DNA of 39,934 nt from Acidobacteriota bacterium (GTDB taxonomy: Bacteria > Acidobacteriota > Blastocatellia > Pyrinomonadales > Pyrinomonadaceae), in NCBI GenBank assembly GCA_019242475.1, contig JAFAVK010000038.1, positions 1 through 39,934 on the forward strand, read 5' to 3'. The position numbers and the translations under genes were made by a program. The notes under the pieces are model-generated. The model saw nothing but the letters and a program-made list of their open reading frames with translations. It made no database searches and was not told the origin of the DNA. Positions 16,220 to 23,777 of the stretch are shown here, in pieces (the first letter of the stretch is position 1; every line of letters starts with the position of its first letter).

Positions 16220-17227
16220 TCAAACGAGCGCCGAGAGGAGTTCCGGCGGCGCCCCGGAGGCGAACTCGACCCACTCGTTGGTCGCCGGGTGACGGAACGC
16301 GAGCCGCGCCGCGTGCAGGCAGAGCCGCGCGTGCGGCTCGCCCGAGTAGAGCACGTCGCCGGCGACGGCGTGCCCCAGGTGCGCGCAGTGTATCCGCAAC
16401 TGGTTTGTCCGCCCGGTCAAAGGCTCCAACTCGACCAGCGTGCGGCGCGCGCCCCGCTCGACGACGCGCAGGCGCGTTTCGGCCGGCTTGCCCGACTCCA
16501 GGACTCGCCACGGCGGCCGCGCCCCTTCGACGCGACCGATTGGAGCCCCGACGGTCAACTCGTCCTCTTCCAAAAGACCGCCGACGACCGCCACGTAACG
16601 CTTCTCGACGAGGCGGCGCTGGAAGTGCTGCGTCAGCCGGCTGAGCGCGCCTTGATTCTTCGCGACGACCATCAACCCGGACGTGTCGCGGTCGAGTCTG
16701 TGAACAATGCCGGGACGAATCCATTGCGGATTATCCGGACGGAGAGACGGGGGGACGGGGGGACGGGGAGATGTCTGATGAAAGACATCTTCCTCCCCAT
16801 CCCCCCGTCTCTCCGTCTCCCCCTCCTGTCTTTCAATCCGCAATCGGTTGAGGTGAAAGGCGAGCGCGTTGGCGAGCGTGCCGCGCTTGACGCCGAGCGT
16901 CGGGTGGACGAGCACGCCCGAAGGTTTGACGACGACGATGACGTGCTCGTCCTCGTAGACGACTTCGAGCGGCAGCGGCTCCGGCGTCATCGAGTTCGGC
17001 ACGAAGCCTTCCGACTCGACCTCGACCAACTCGCCCGCACACAGACGCCGCCCCGCGTGCGCCGCCCCGCCGCCGACCCTGCACGCGCCGCGTGCGAGGA
17101 GCCCCGCGATGTGCATGCGGCTTACGGCCGTCAGACGCTCGGCCAGGAACTCGTCGAGGCGGCGGCCCGCCCAAACGTCTTCGACGCGGAACCGTTTTAT
17201 GCCACTCGGCGAGTCTTCGGCGCCCAT
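16220..17227 (-). CDS. RluA/RluD-family pseudouridine synthase with an in-frame palindromic insert
   Basis: 335 residues. It isomerises uridine to pseudouridine in RNA (23S rRNA in RluD, C or A in relatives). The S4 domain occupies residues ~12-75 (AGRRLDEFLAERL..RMHIAGLLARGACRVGG) and the catalytic domain follows. The catalytic Asp is D179 in HRLDRDTSG; LTGRTNQLRIHCAHLGH is the conserved late motif. Residues ~128-169 are written by a 122-bp palindrome and are unlike any family sequence, being rich in Glu, Arg and Pro. They sit in the loop where relatives have about ten residues before RPGIVHRLD. The ATG starts directly after the CvpA-CAP stop, so the two genes are one operon. Confidence 0.9.
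   Translation of the reverse strand: MGAEDSPSGIKRFRVEDVWAGRRLDEFLAERLTAVSRMHIAGLLARGACRVGGGAAHAGRRLCAGELVEVESEGFVPNSMTPEPLPLEVVYEDEHVIVVVKPSGVLVHPTLGVKRGTLANALAFHLNRLRIERQEGETERRGDGEEDVFHQTSPRPPVPPSLRPDNPQWIRPGIVHRLDRDTSGLMVVAKNQGALSRLTQHFQRRLVEKRYVAVVGGLLEEDELTVGAPIGRVEGARPPWRVLESGKPAETRLRVVERGARRTLVELEPLTGRTNQLRIHCAHLGHAVAGDVLYSGEPHARLCLHAARLAFRHPATNEWVEFASGAPPELLSALV
16723..16844. repeat. Palindromic element inside a coding region, GGAGAGACGGGG-word family
   Basis: Nested inverted repeat: outer arms ATTGCGGATT (16723-16732) and AATCCGCAAT (16835-16844), middle arms of GACGGAGAGACGGGG words, and an inner stem AGATGTCT/AGACATCT around a GATGAA loop. It lies in frame within the pseudouridine synthase gene and adds about 40 residues without breaking the frame. 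Confidence 0.85.
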
Positions 17228-18190
17228 TCAGTTGCGGAACTCCTGCGAGACCATGATGCCGCGGTAGCCGCCGTCCATGATGCCGATGCCGAGGCGGCCG
17301 AAGGCGGGGCGCAGGATGTTGGCGCGGTGGCCGGGCGAGTTCATGAGGCCCGTGTGCGCGACCCGCACGGTCGGCGCGAGCGCGAGGTTCTCGCCCGCCG
17401 TGTGGAAGGTGACGCCCGCGCGCGTCATGCGTTGGAAGGGGTCGAGCCCGTCCGGCGAGACGTGCGCGAAGTAGCCGCGCGCGAACATGTCGGCCGAGTG
17501 CGCGCGCGCGACCTCGGTCAGCTCAGGGTCGGGCGCGAGTTGGTTGAGGCCCGCGGCCACGCGCTCCTGGTTGACGAGTTCGAGCATCTGCGCTTCGAGG
17601 TCGGGGCGCGGGCGGACGCTCTCGACCTTGAACCCTAAGTCAACGCGCTCGTTCGACTCGGGCTTGATGGTCAGGCGGTTAAGCGTCTGCTGGATGGCCC
17701 CGTTGAAGACGGGCGCGAGCTGGTCTTCGAGCCGCGCGGTATAAGAGGTGAGCCGGTCGGCGAACGCGCTCTGGCGCGCGGACTCGTGCGCGGCTTCGGG
17801 GAGCGGCGCGGCCATCAGCAGCGACGCGAGGATGGCCGCCGAGATGAGCCCGCCCGCCGCGCCCGGGATCATCCCGAGCGTCCGGTTCAAGACGCCGCGG
17901 TGCGTCTTCTCCGACACGCGCCCGAGCAGCCACTCCCCGGCGAGCTGTATGACGAGCCCCGCCAGGACAGCCGTCAACAGGAACGCGACCGGCCCGTCCC
18001 ACGCCTCATCCCAACTCACGCGCGCCCCGATCCAATGCGCCACCGGCTGGTAGAACCTGAGCGCGAACAGGAGCCCTCCGACCCAACGCAGGAGGTCGAG
18101 CAGCCCCAGCAGAAGCCCCCTGTGCCAGCCCTGCCACACCCCGAACAGCACGACCAGCACCAGCAGCACGTCAACGACAGTCACGCTCAT
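17228..18190 (-). CDS. CvpA-like membrane domain fused to a CAP (SCP/PR-1) domain
   Basis: 320 residues. Residues ~1-130 hold four membrane segments of the CvpA/colicin V production type (VTVVDVLLVLVVLFGVWQGWHRGLLLG; LNRTLGMIPGAAGGLISAAI). A linker leads to a C-terminal CAP domain (~198-320): MLELVNQERVAAGLNQL, LTEVARAHSADMFARGYFAHVSPDG, TAGENLALAP, GLMNSPGHRANIL and GIGIMDGGYRGIMVSQEF. The conserved CAP His and Glu (AHSADM, AGENLA) and the second His (SPGHR) are present. The CAP domain should face the periplasm. The function is unknown: CAP domains bind lipids or act at the cell surface, and CvpA domains occur in membrane-tethered proteases. ATG with GGGAGCGAG upstream. Confidence 0.88.
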   Translation of the reverse strand: MSVTVVDVLLVLVVLFGVWQGWHRGLLLGLLDLLRWVGGLLFALRFYQPVAHWIGARVSWDEAWDGPVAFLLTAVLAGLVIQLAGEWLLGRVSEKTHRGVLNRTLGMIPGAAGGLISAAILASLLMAAPLPEAAHESARQSAFADRLTSYTARLEDQLAPVFNGAIQQTLNRLTIKPESNERVDLGFKVESVRPRPDLEAQMLELVNQERVAAGLNQLAPDPELTEVARAHSADMFARGYFAHVSPDGLDPFQRMTRAGVTFHTAGENLALAPTVRVAHTGLMNSPGHRANILRPAFGRLGIGIMDGGYRGIMVSQEFRN

Positions 18191-18266
18191 CCACTCGCTC
18201 CCGGGACTCCCACACGTCCGAGCCCACTCGCCGCCTCAACTCTTCGGCCGCGTTCACAACTGCCCT

Positions 18267-19178
18267 TCAAGCCCTTACCTCGGCGTGTTCGCAGGGCAGG
18301 CCGACGACGAGTTCGTAAACTTCGGCGAAGTTACTGATTTTGGTCGGCAGCAGCCACGCCGACTCGCCGTTCCTGAACTGGATTTCGGTTCGCCAGATGA
18401 ACTTGGCGCCGGTGACGCGGTTCAGCCTGACCCGGTCAACCACCCGGCTCAGCTCGGCCCACGCGAAGCTCCCGCCGTCGTTGCGCACCAACCCCTCGTC
18501 CGAAAAATATTTAACCGACCTGACGTGAGCCCTGCGAAACAGCCACGCGACCGCCCCGTAGATCACTAACGGCGCCAGGCCGACCATCAGCGGCGCGGGC
18601 CGCGCACCCTTTGACAAGCCGTCGATTAAAACCAGAGAGCCGAGCGGGATCATAAAGAGCCCGAGCAGAATCAGCAGGACGAACTGCCTGTTACTAGTTC
18701 TGACCTCCAGCCGCTTCGTCCCGTTCGGCCCCGCTTTCGATTCCACTTCCCCCGCCGCCCCGGCACGTCCGGCGGCCTCGTCTGGCGCCCGGCCCGCCGC
18801 GTCAGGCCCTCCGCCCCGATTAAAAATGTAGGCCACCATGTGGTGGTGGTTGGACAGGCTCAACGTCTTCCATTTCTCAAGCGTGTCGAGCTGCTCCCGG
18901 GTCGTGATGCGCAGCTCGTCGATGTGGTCGCGGAGAGACTTTATTATCTGTCCGACGTGCTCGGAGCGGAGCAGCAGGAACGTCCCCTCCTCGTCGGGCT
19001 GGAGCAGGTCGCGGTTCGACACCGACTCGCGCGGGCGCTTGTCGAAGACCTGTTCGTAGAGACCCCAGTGATCCAGAAATATCTCCTCCTCGCCCCAGGC
19101 GCGGCGCAGCGGGCTGCACGACGTGAGCTCTTCGTCGAGCCGCATCATGTCAACCAATTTCAGGCTGTCGGTCTTCAC
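18267..19178 (-). CDS. Hypothetical protein with two membrane segments and a C-terminal PH-like domain
   Basis: 303 residues. The N-terminal ~150 residues are soluble and charged, with a helical region around IIKSLRDHIDELRITTREQLDTL. A low-complexity Gly/Ala linker follows, then two membrane helices (FVLLILLGLFMIPLGSLVLIDG and LMVGLAPLVIYGAVAWLF). The C-terminal ~80-residue beta-rich segment is FSDEGLVRNDGGSFAWAELSRVVDRVRLNR.., ending in a helix. That pattern resembles bacterial PH-like membrane domains, but I do not recognise a named family. The start is a GTG; an internal ATG ten codons later is an alternative. Confidence 0.65.
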   Translation of the reverse strand: MKTDSLKLVDMMRLDEELTSCSPLRRAWGEEEIFLDHWGLYEQVFDKRPRESVSNRDLLQPDEEGTFLLLRSEHVGQIIKSLRDHIDELRITTREQLDTLEKWKTLSLSNHHHMVAYIFNRGGGPDAAGRAPDEAAGRAGAAGEVESKAGPNGTKRLEVRTSNRQFVLLILLGLFMIPLGSLVLIDGLSKGARPAPLMVGLAPLVIYGAVAWLFRRAHVRSVKYFSDEGLVRNDGGSFAWAELSRVVDRVRLNRVTGAKFIWRTEIQFRNGESAWLLPTKISNFAEVYELVVGLPCEHAEVRA

Positions 19179-19214
19179 GTCTTCAGAAGTCCTCGGGCGA
19201 CGAGCGTGCGGCGC

Positions 19215-19259
19215 GGAGAAAGAAGGGCGCGCCGGGGAGAGAGTAAGTCCGGCGCGCCC
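19215..19259 (-). terminator. Intrinsic terminator of the SDR gene
   Basis: Perfect 11-pair stem GGGCGCGCCGG (19225-19235) with CCGGCGCGCCC (19249-19259), 13-nt loop. On the minus strand it is followed by a T-rich TTCTTTCTCC. It lies about 30 nt after the SDR stop. Confidence 0.7.
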
Positions 19260-19289
19260 TCGTTCGTCAAGTTAAAAGCTCGAACGTCT

Positions 19290-20387
19290 TCACCCTTCGG
19301 CGGGAAGCCCCGCGGCGTTGGGCCAGACGTGCTCCTGCGTGCGGCGGCGCGCGTGGCCGTTGCCGCCTCCTTTACCGTCGGCGCGGCGCGGGCGCGTCAT
19401 GAGCGCGACCGCCGCGAGGCCGGCCCCGGCGAAGAGCGCGCCCGTCAGGAAGGGGTGGAGCGTGGCCTTCGTATAGACGCTCGACTCGGAGACGTACATC
19501 GGGTCGCCGGAGCGCTCCTTCAGCTCGCCCGAGGCTTCGTAGAGGCCGCCGTCGCCGCGCGGGTGCGCGGGCTCTTCCTGCTGCTGCGCGTCGAACATGA
19601 AGGTCTCCATGACCTTGTCGCCGAGGCGCGGCGTGTACTTGTCCACGAGCGACAGGGCCTTGCCGCCGAAGCCCGCGAACACGTCGCGCTCGGGCGTCTC
19701 GGCGCAGTGGAGGATGGCCTCGGCCACGACCTCGGGCGCGTAGACGGGCGGCGGGACGGCCGGCTCCTTCTCTAAGAAGTTCTTGGCGTGCTTCGTGTAG
19801 GGCGTGTCGATGGCCGCCGGCTTGATGAGCGTGACGGAGACGGGCGCGCCCTCCTCCTCAAGCTCCATGCGGAGCGCGTCGGTGAAGCCCTTGACCGCGT
19901 GCTTCGAGGAGCTGTAGACGCCTTGCAAAGGGATGGCGCGGTCGCTCACGGTCGAGCCGACGTTGATGAGCGCGCCGCCGCGCTGGCGCAGGATTTCGGC
20001 CGCGACGACCGAGCCGTAGACGACGCCCCAGAAGTTCGTCTCGTAGAGGCGGCGCATGTCTTCGAACGGCGTGTCGAGAATCCTCCCGTAGATCGAGACG
20101 CCCGCGTTGTTGACCCAGGTGTCGATGCGCCCGAAGCGCGCGAGCGCCTGCTCGGCCGCGCGCCGCACCTCCTCCTCGCGCCCCACGTCGGCCGCGACGT
20201 AGACGGCCTCGCCGCCCGCCGCGTTGATCTCCTCGGCCAGTTGCCGCAGCGCGTCCTCGGCGCGCGCGACGAGCACCAACTTCGCCCCGCGCCGCGCCGC
20301 CTCGCGCGCTGTCACCAGCCCGATGCCGGACGACGCGCCGGTGATGACCAACACCTGCTCGCTCAACTTCTTCAACTGCACACCCAT
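19290..20387 (-). CDS. Short-chain dehydrogenase/reductase with a C-terminal membrane anchor
   Basis: 365 residues, NAD(P)-dependent SDR of the classical type: cofactor loop TGASSGIG (16-23), NNAGVSIYG, catalytic Ser in INVGSTVSD and YSSSK for Tyr/Lys. The SDR part ends around residue 240. A further ~120 residues follow, with PRLGDKVMETFMFDAQQQEE, a hydrophobic helix (LTGALFAGAGLAAVALM) and a basic, Gly-rich tail, suggesting membrane attachment. Substrate unknown. ATG preceded by AAGGGGGA. An intrinsic terminator follows the gene. Confidence 0.9.
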   Translation of the reverse strand: MGVQLKKLSEQVLVITGASSGIGLVTAREAARRGAKLVLVARAEDALRQLAEEINAAGGEAVYVAADVGREEEVRRAAEQALARFGRIDTWVNNAGVSIYGRILDTPFEDMRRLYETNFWGVVYGSVVAAEILRQRGGALINVGSTVSDRAIPLQGVYSSSKHAVKGFTDALRMELEEEGAPVSVTLIKPAAIDTPYTKHAKNFLEKEPAVPPPVYAPEVVAEAILHCAETPERDVFAGFGGKALSLVDKYTPRLGDKVMETFMFDAQQQEEPAHPRGDGGLYEASGELKERSGDPMYVSESSVYTKATLHPFLTGALFAGAGLAAVALMTRPRRADGKGGGNGHARRRTQEHVWPNAAGLPAEG

Positions 20388-20430
20388 CGGCTTTCCCCCT
20401 TGCTCGAACCCGAACTTGAAAATGTTTCCC

Positions 20431-20946
20431 TTAACGTCTCCGCGCGAGCGCGCGGTGCTCGACCATGAGGCAGAGGTCTTGCACGACCTTTATCCCTGCG
20501 CGCGCGAACGCCTCGGCCGCGCGGTCGTTGCGGATGCCGGACTGGAACCAGACCGACTTCGGTTTCGCGGCGAGGATGTCTTCGACGTGCGGCGGGATGT
20601 CCTCGGAGCGGCGGAAGACGTTGACCATGTCGATGGGGCCGGGCACGTCCGCGAGTCTGCGGAAGACCTTCCGCCCGAGTATCTCCGTCACCTCCGGGTA
20701 GTAGACGGGGACGGGGACGACTTCGAGCCCCGCGCTCGCGAGATACTGCGGGACGTAGAAGGCCGGCTGGTAAGCCTGCCGCTCGGTCTTGATGCCGAGC
20801 ACGGCGACGCGCCGCGTCTCCGCGAACAGCTCCCTCAGGCCGTCGTCGGTCGTAATCAAATTTTCGCGCCAGCCGGTTTCGTTCGCGCCGCCCGTCTCAC
20901 CTTCGACCTGCAAGTTAGAAGCCCTCCTGCCTTCGCGGATGTTCAC
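20431..20946 (-). CDS. CoA-binding domain protein (YccU-like)
   Basis: 171 residues with a single Rossmann-type CoA-binding domain. Landmarks: VAVLGIKTERQAYQPAFYVPQYL, VPVPVYYPEVTEILGRKVFRRLADV, IDMVNVFRRSEDIPPHVEDIL, KSVWFQSGIRND.AAEAFARAGIKVV and QDLCLMVEHRAL. The last segment carries the usual late Cys and Glu/His of this family. Small stand-alone CoA-binding proteins are widespread and their role is uncertain. The start is a GTG with a weak ribosome site, and the first ~30 residues are poorly conserved, so a later start is possible. Confidence 0.85.
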   Translation of the reverse strand: MNIREGRRASNLQVEGETGGANETGWRENLITTDDGLRELFAETRRVAVLGIKTERQAYQPAFYVPQYLASAGLEVVPVPVYYPEVTEILGRKVFRRLADVPGPIDMVNVFRRSEDIPPHVEDILAAKPKSVWFQSGIRNDRAAEAFARAGIKVVQDLCLMVEHRALARRR

Positions 20947-21318
20947 TTAGGGTACGTGCGCGCCGCCGAAACAGTACGCGGGCCGGGCGCACGTCCCGTC
21001 CTTTTCCGCACATTCTATTGCCGCTGCTTTCCGGCCGCAAAGTCGTGCAAGCAAGGTGCCAGATGGAGGTCGGGAGGGGTCGGTTCAAGTCTCTCAACGG
21101 GAGACTTGAACGGTGAACCGATTACCCAAGACATTGTCAGTTAACGTACTGATATTGTTTGGGTTTTGAACTAAGTTCGTCGCATTATTTCCCCCAAACA
21201 ACAAACTTTGTGCTATCATCGCGTCAACTCTTAAACGGCAAACTCATTTGATTTGCGTGGTCGCCCCGCATCCCCACTTCGAGGCACACGTTCGTTCTTT
21301 TCCCAAGGGAGGTAGTAC
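20947..21318. other. Non-coding gap with a nested hairpin and an AT-rich promoter region
   Basis: No believable gene on either strand. It contains a hairpin TTCAAGTCTC (21084-21093) / GAGACTTGAA (21101-21110), and alternative outer words CGGTTCA (21081-21087) / TGAACCG (21114-21120). A distinctly AT-rich stretch (21130-21250) follows, with an extended -10 element ahead of the small + strand gene. The hairpin has no T-run and cannot be assigned a role. Confidence 0.5.
21211..21219 (+). promoter_or_regulatory. Extended -10 promoter candidate for the 95-residue protein
   Basis: TGCTATCAT matches an extended -10 (TG-n-TATAAT with one mismatch) in the AT-rich stretch about 100 nt before the ATG. 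No convincing -35 hexamer is seen. Confidence 0.35.
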
Positions 21319-21606
21319 ATGGTTCAGGCAATCGCGGCTCAGAGAGTAGCCAAAAAACCGAAGCCGAGGCTGAGAGAGTTGGGCGTCTACAGGCTGCCCG
21401 ACGGCAGGGAGTTCGTCGTCAGCACGATCTACCACGACGGATGCAGCCTCTACACGCCTCGCGCGTGGGAGACGTTCGGCGTCGCAGAGTACTGGGTTGA
21501 CCGGGAGGGGCATCTGCTCCACCGCGGCGTGCCCAGCGTCTGGACGATGCGGGACTTGAACGACACGGGACGCACGGCCAGCTACCCGCGCCCCGTCCTC
21601 CGCTAA
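21319..21606 (+). CDS. Small conserved-looking protein of unknown function
   Basis: 95 residues with an excellent ribosome site (AAGGGAGGT, 5 nt before ATG), an AT-rich promoter region and normal codon use, so clearly a real gene. The basic N-terminus (MVQAIAAQRVAKKPKPRLRE) is followed by a compact region: LGVYRLPDGREFVVSTIYHD, GCSLYTPRAWETFGVAEYWV, DREGHLLHRGVPSVWTMRDL. The YRLPDGREFVV and EYWVDREGHLL stretches look like paired beta-hairpins of a small domain. No membrane segment, single Cys. It stands alone, divergent from the CoA-binding gene and convergent with the M48 protease gene. I do not recognise a family. Confidence 0.75.
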   Translation: MVQAIAAQRVAKKPKPRLRELGVYRLPDGREFVVSTIYHDGCSLYTPRAWETFGVAEYWVDREGHLLHRGVPSVWTMRDLNDTGRTASYPRPVLR

Positions 21607-21654
21607 CCCCACCGACCGCCTCCCCTTCAATAATTTCTCCGACGGCCCGAGGGC

Positions 21655-22545
21655 TCAGTTATCCAGAGCCCTCAGGCCCAACTCCGCCCGCGCCCTCCGC
21701 GCACGCGCGTCCGGCATGTTGCGCACGCGCTCCTTTATCCGCTCGAAGTCGGCGGACGCCTGCCCGCCGCGGGGCGCGGGCAGCAACGCCGCCTCCTCCT
21801 CGACCCTGCGCGCGCGCTTCTCCAGGTCGGGGTGGTCGCTGAGCCACTGCGGCAGCCCGCGCCCGCCTTCGCCCTCCAGCCGGCGGAAGAGCAGCGACAT
21901 GTCGCGCGGGTCGTAGCCGGCGCCCGACATGATCTGCGCGCCGAGGATATCCGCCTGCCGCTCGTAGTCGCGGCTGAACTTCATGAGGTAGAGGCTTGCG
22001 CCCGCGTACGCGCCGAGCTGTATGGCCTCGCCCTTCTTCCCGCCGACCAGCTCGCCCAGCAGTGCCACGCCCAGCTCGGCCAGCAGCGCCTTGCTCGCCG
22101 AGGCCGTGCCGTGCCTGAGCGCCACGTGGCTGATCTCGTGCGCGAGCACGCCGGCCAGCTCGCCCTCGCTGCGGGCCGTCTCGACCAGCCCGCTGTTGAC
22201 GTAGACGCGACCGCCCGGCAGCGCGAAGGCGTTCGCGTCGCGGTCTTCGACGACGTGGAACGTGTACCGGAACTGCCGGCGTTGGTACTGCTCGGGGACG
22301 TTGGCGACGAGCCTCCGCCCTACGCGCTCGACGTAGGCCGCAACCTCTTCGTCGTGATACGGCTTACTCTGCCGTTCGACTTCACGCGCGGTCTCTTCGC
22401 CGAACTTCACGTCGTCGCCCACGCCGAAGAAGTTGCGCGGCGCCTTGACCTTCGTCTGCGCCCAAACGCCCGCGGGCGCGAAGGCGAGCAACGCGGCGGC
22501 GATGACTAAGAGCGCGATTCTTTTTGAGAAGAGTTTCCGGGGCAT
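21655..22545 (-). CDS. M48-family zinc metalloprotease, secreted
   Basis: 296 residues. Signal peptide MPRKLFSKRIALLVIAAALLAF..VWAQ. Periplasmic M48 (BepA/YfgC, LoiP-like) peptidase core: HEISH at 136-140 supplies the two zinc His and catalytic Glu, and E195 in SRDYERQAD is the third ligand. Other marks are NAFALPGGRVYVNSGLV before the motif and WLSDHPDLEKRARRV after it, where the SDHP loop is typical. Family members clear misfolded envelope proteins. No TPR domain is present, unlike BepA. ATG with GAGGT 8 nt upstream. It diverges from the secreted hypothetical gene. Confidence 0.92.
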   Translation of the reverse strand: MPRKLFSKRIALLVIAAALLAFAPAGVWAQTKVKAPRNFFGVGDDVKFGEETAREVERQSKPYHDEEVAAYVERVGRRLVANVPEQYQRRQFRYTFHVVEDRDANAFALPGGRVYVNSGLVETARSEGELAGVLAHEISHVALRHGTASASKALLAELGVALLGELVGGKKGEAIQLGAYAGASLYLMKFSRDYERQADILGAQIMSGAGYDPRDMSLLFRRLEGEGGRGLPQWLSDHPDLEKRARRVEEEAALLPAPRGGQASADFERIKERVRNMPDARARRARAELGLRALDN

Positions 22546-22808
22546 GTGTGTGACCTCACCTGCGATTCTTTGTCGAGCTTCCCCCTTGAGCGGGCTGCGA
22601 CGAAACAACGCACGTGCCAGCGGCTGGGCGCCGCCCGCGCGGGTCGCCGCGGTGAACTCCTTCACAAAAGCGCTCCGGCCCGCCACACGAAAGCGTGAAG
22701 CGCGCCGGACGAGATGGTCTAGGGCTCCCGCGCACACACGTCACATTGAAGGGTGTCGGCGAGTTGAGATTCGGGGAAGTCGCGGCCTATTTGCCTTTTA
22801 CTTTGCGC

Positions 22809-23708
22809 ATGCCCCGGCGAGCCTTCTCACTCACGCTCCTGTGCCTACTCGTCTTTGCGGGGGGAGGTGCCGCGCACGCGGCGCCCGAAGTTAAAGAGTC
22901 GAAGAAGGACTTGAAGAGGGCGGAGGCCGTCCTCTCCAGGCTCCGCCGTCTGGAGGAGTCTTCCGCGGCGGCCGACCCGGAGGCTTTCGTCAAGGCCGCG
23001 CGCAGACTCTACCCGGCACTCTTCTCGAAGGTCTCCGCGCTGCGCGAAGGGGATTTGAAGACGGAGCTGACGACGGCCGTCGTCCACTACGAGTCGTCGC
23101 TGCGCGCGATGCGACAGGGCGGCGGCGTGCCCGACTGCTCGCGCGAGCCGCGCGAGTCGGACGCGCGTCTCTGTCTTGAAACGCTTGCAGGCGGCCGCGC
23201 GGCCTTCCTGCGCGCGAAGGGTTCTTTGCACGCGCGGAGGGCGGAGGCGGAGTTGCTCTACGCGCGCGGCGACCGCACCGACGCGACGCTCGAGACGGTC
23301 GCGCGCACACGCGCCGAGCGCGACACAGACCGCGCGCTGGCCGCGGACGCGCTCCGGTCACTTAAAGAACTCGTCGTCGCTTCTTCGTCAGGCGACGACG
23401 CGCGGCCCGCGTTCGACGTGGCCGGCAGGCTCGGAGCGGTTGACCGCGTGCTCGCCTCGCTGCCGCGCGACCGCCCGTGCCAACTGCTGCGCGAGGCGCG
23501 CGAAGCCCTCCGCGACGGGCTCTACTGGCAAGACAGGGCCGCGCCCGCCCTCGCGCTCGTCGTTGACGCCGGCTCCTTCACCCCGCGCGGCGAACTCCCG
23601 CGCCTCGGCCTCCGCGCCGACGACGCCACACACGCCGCGCAAGCGAACCTGCGCGCGGCACTCAAGTTTATTGTTAAGGCCGAAGAAGAGTTGGGAACGA
23701 TGAAGTAG
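22809..23708 (+). CDS. Secreted helical protein of unknown function
   Basis: 299 residues. Signal peptide MPRRAFSLTLLCLLVFAGGGAAHA with an AHA cleavage site. The mature part is mostly alpha-helical and rich in Arg, Ala, Leu and Glu: KKDLKRAEAVLSRLRRLEES, VKAARRLYPALFSKVSALREGD. Four cysteines follow (CSREP, LCLE, RPCQLL region). The end is ALKFIVKAEEELGTMK. The GTMK* terminus is contributed by the palindrome at 23694-23777. No known family recognised. The ribosome site is weak, and an in-frame start upstream exists, but only this one gives a signal peptide at the N-terminus. Confidence 0.65.
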   Translation: MPRRAFSLTLLCLLVFAGGGAAHAAPEVKESKKDLKRAEAVLSRLRRLEESSAAADPEAFVKAARRLYPALFSKVSALREGDLKTELTTAVVHYESSLRAMRQGGGVPDCSREPRESDARLCLETLAGGRAAFLRAKGSLHARRAEAELLYARGDRTDATLETVARTRAERDTDRALAADALRSLKELVVASSSGDDARPAFDVAGRLGAVDRVLASLPRDRPCQLLREAREALRDGLYWQDRAAPALALVVDAGSFTPRGELPRLGLRADDATHAAQANLRAALKFIVKAEEELGTMK

Positions 23709-23777
23709 GAACGCTGACGATGAACTGAAGACTTTTGCCTTACAGTTCATCGTTCAGCGTTCTTACTTCATCGTTCC
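23694..23777. repeat. Border palindrome between convergent genes, GAACGATGAACTGAA-word family
   Basis: Arms of ~35 bp at 23694-23728 and 23743-23777 are nearly perfect complements, with a TTTTGCCTT word in the loop. The left arm holds the TAG of the + strand gene and the right arm the TAA of the minus strand gene. Both proteins therefore end in the same residues, GTMK. It is a likely two-way mRNA 3' hairpin. Confidence 0.92.

Noticed and set aside
16029..16724. Arg/Ala-rich frames over the structured RNA and pseudouridine synthase end
   Set aside because: They combine the non-coding region with antisense or shifted reading of the synthase; no ribosome site or domain.
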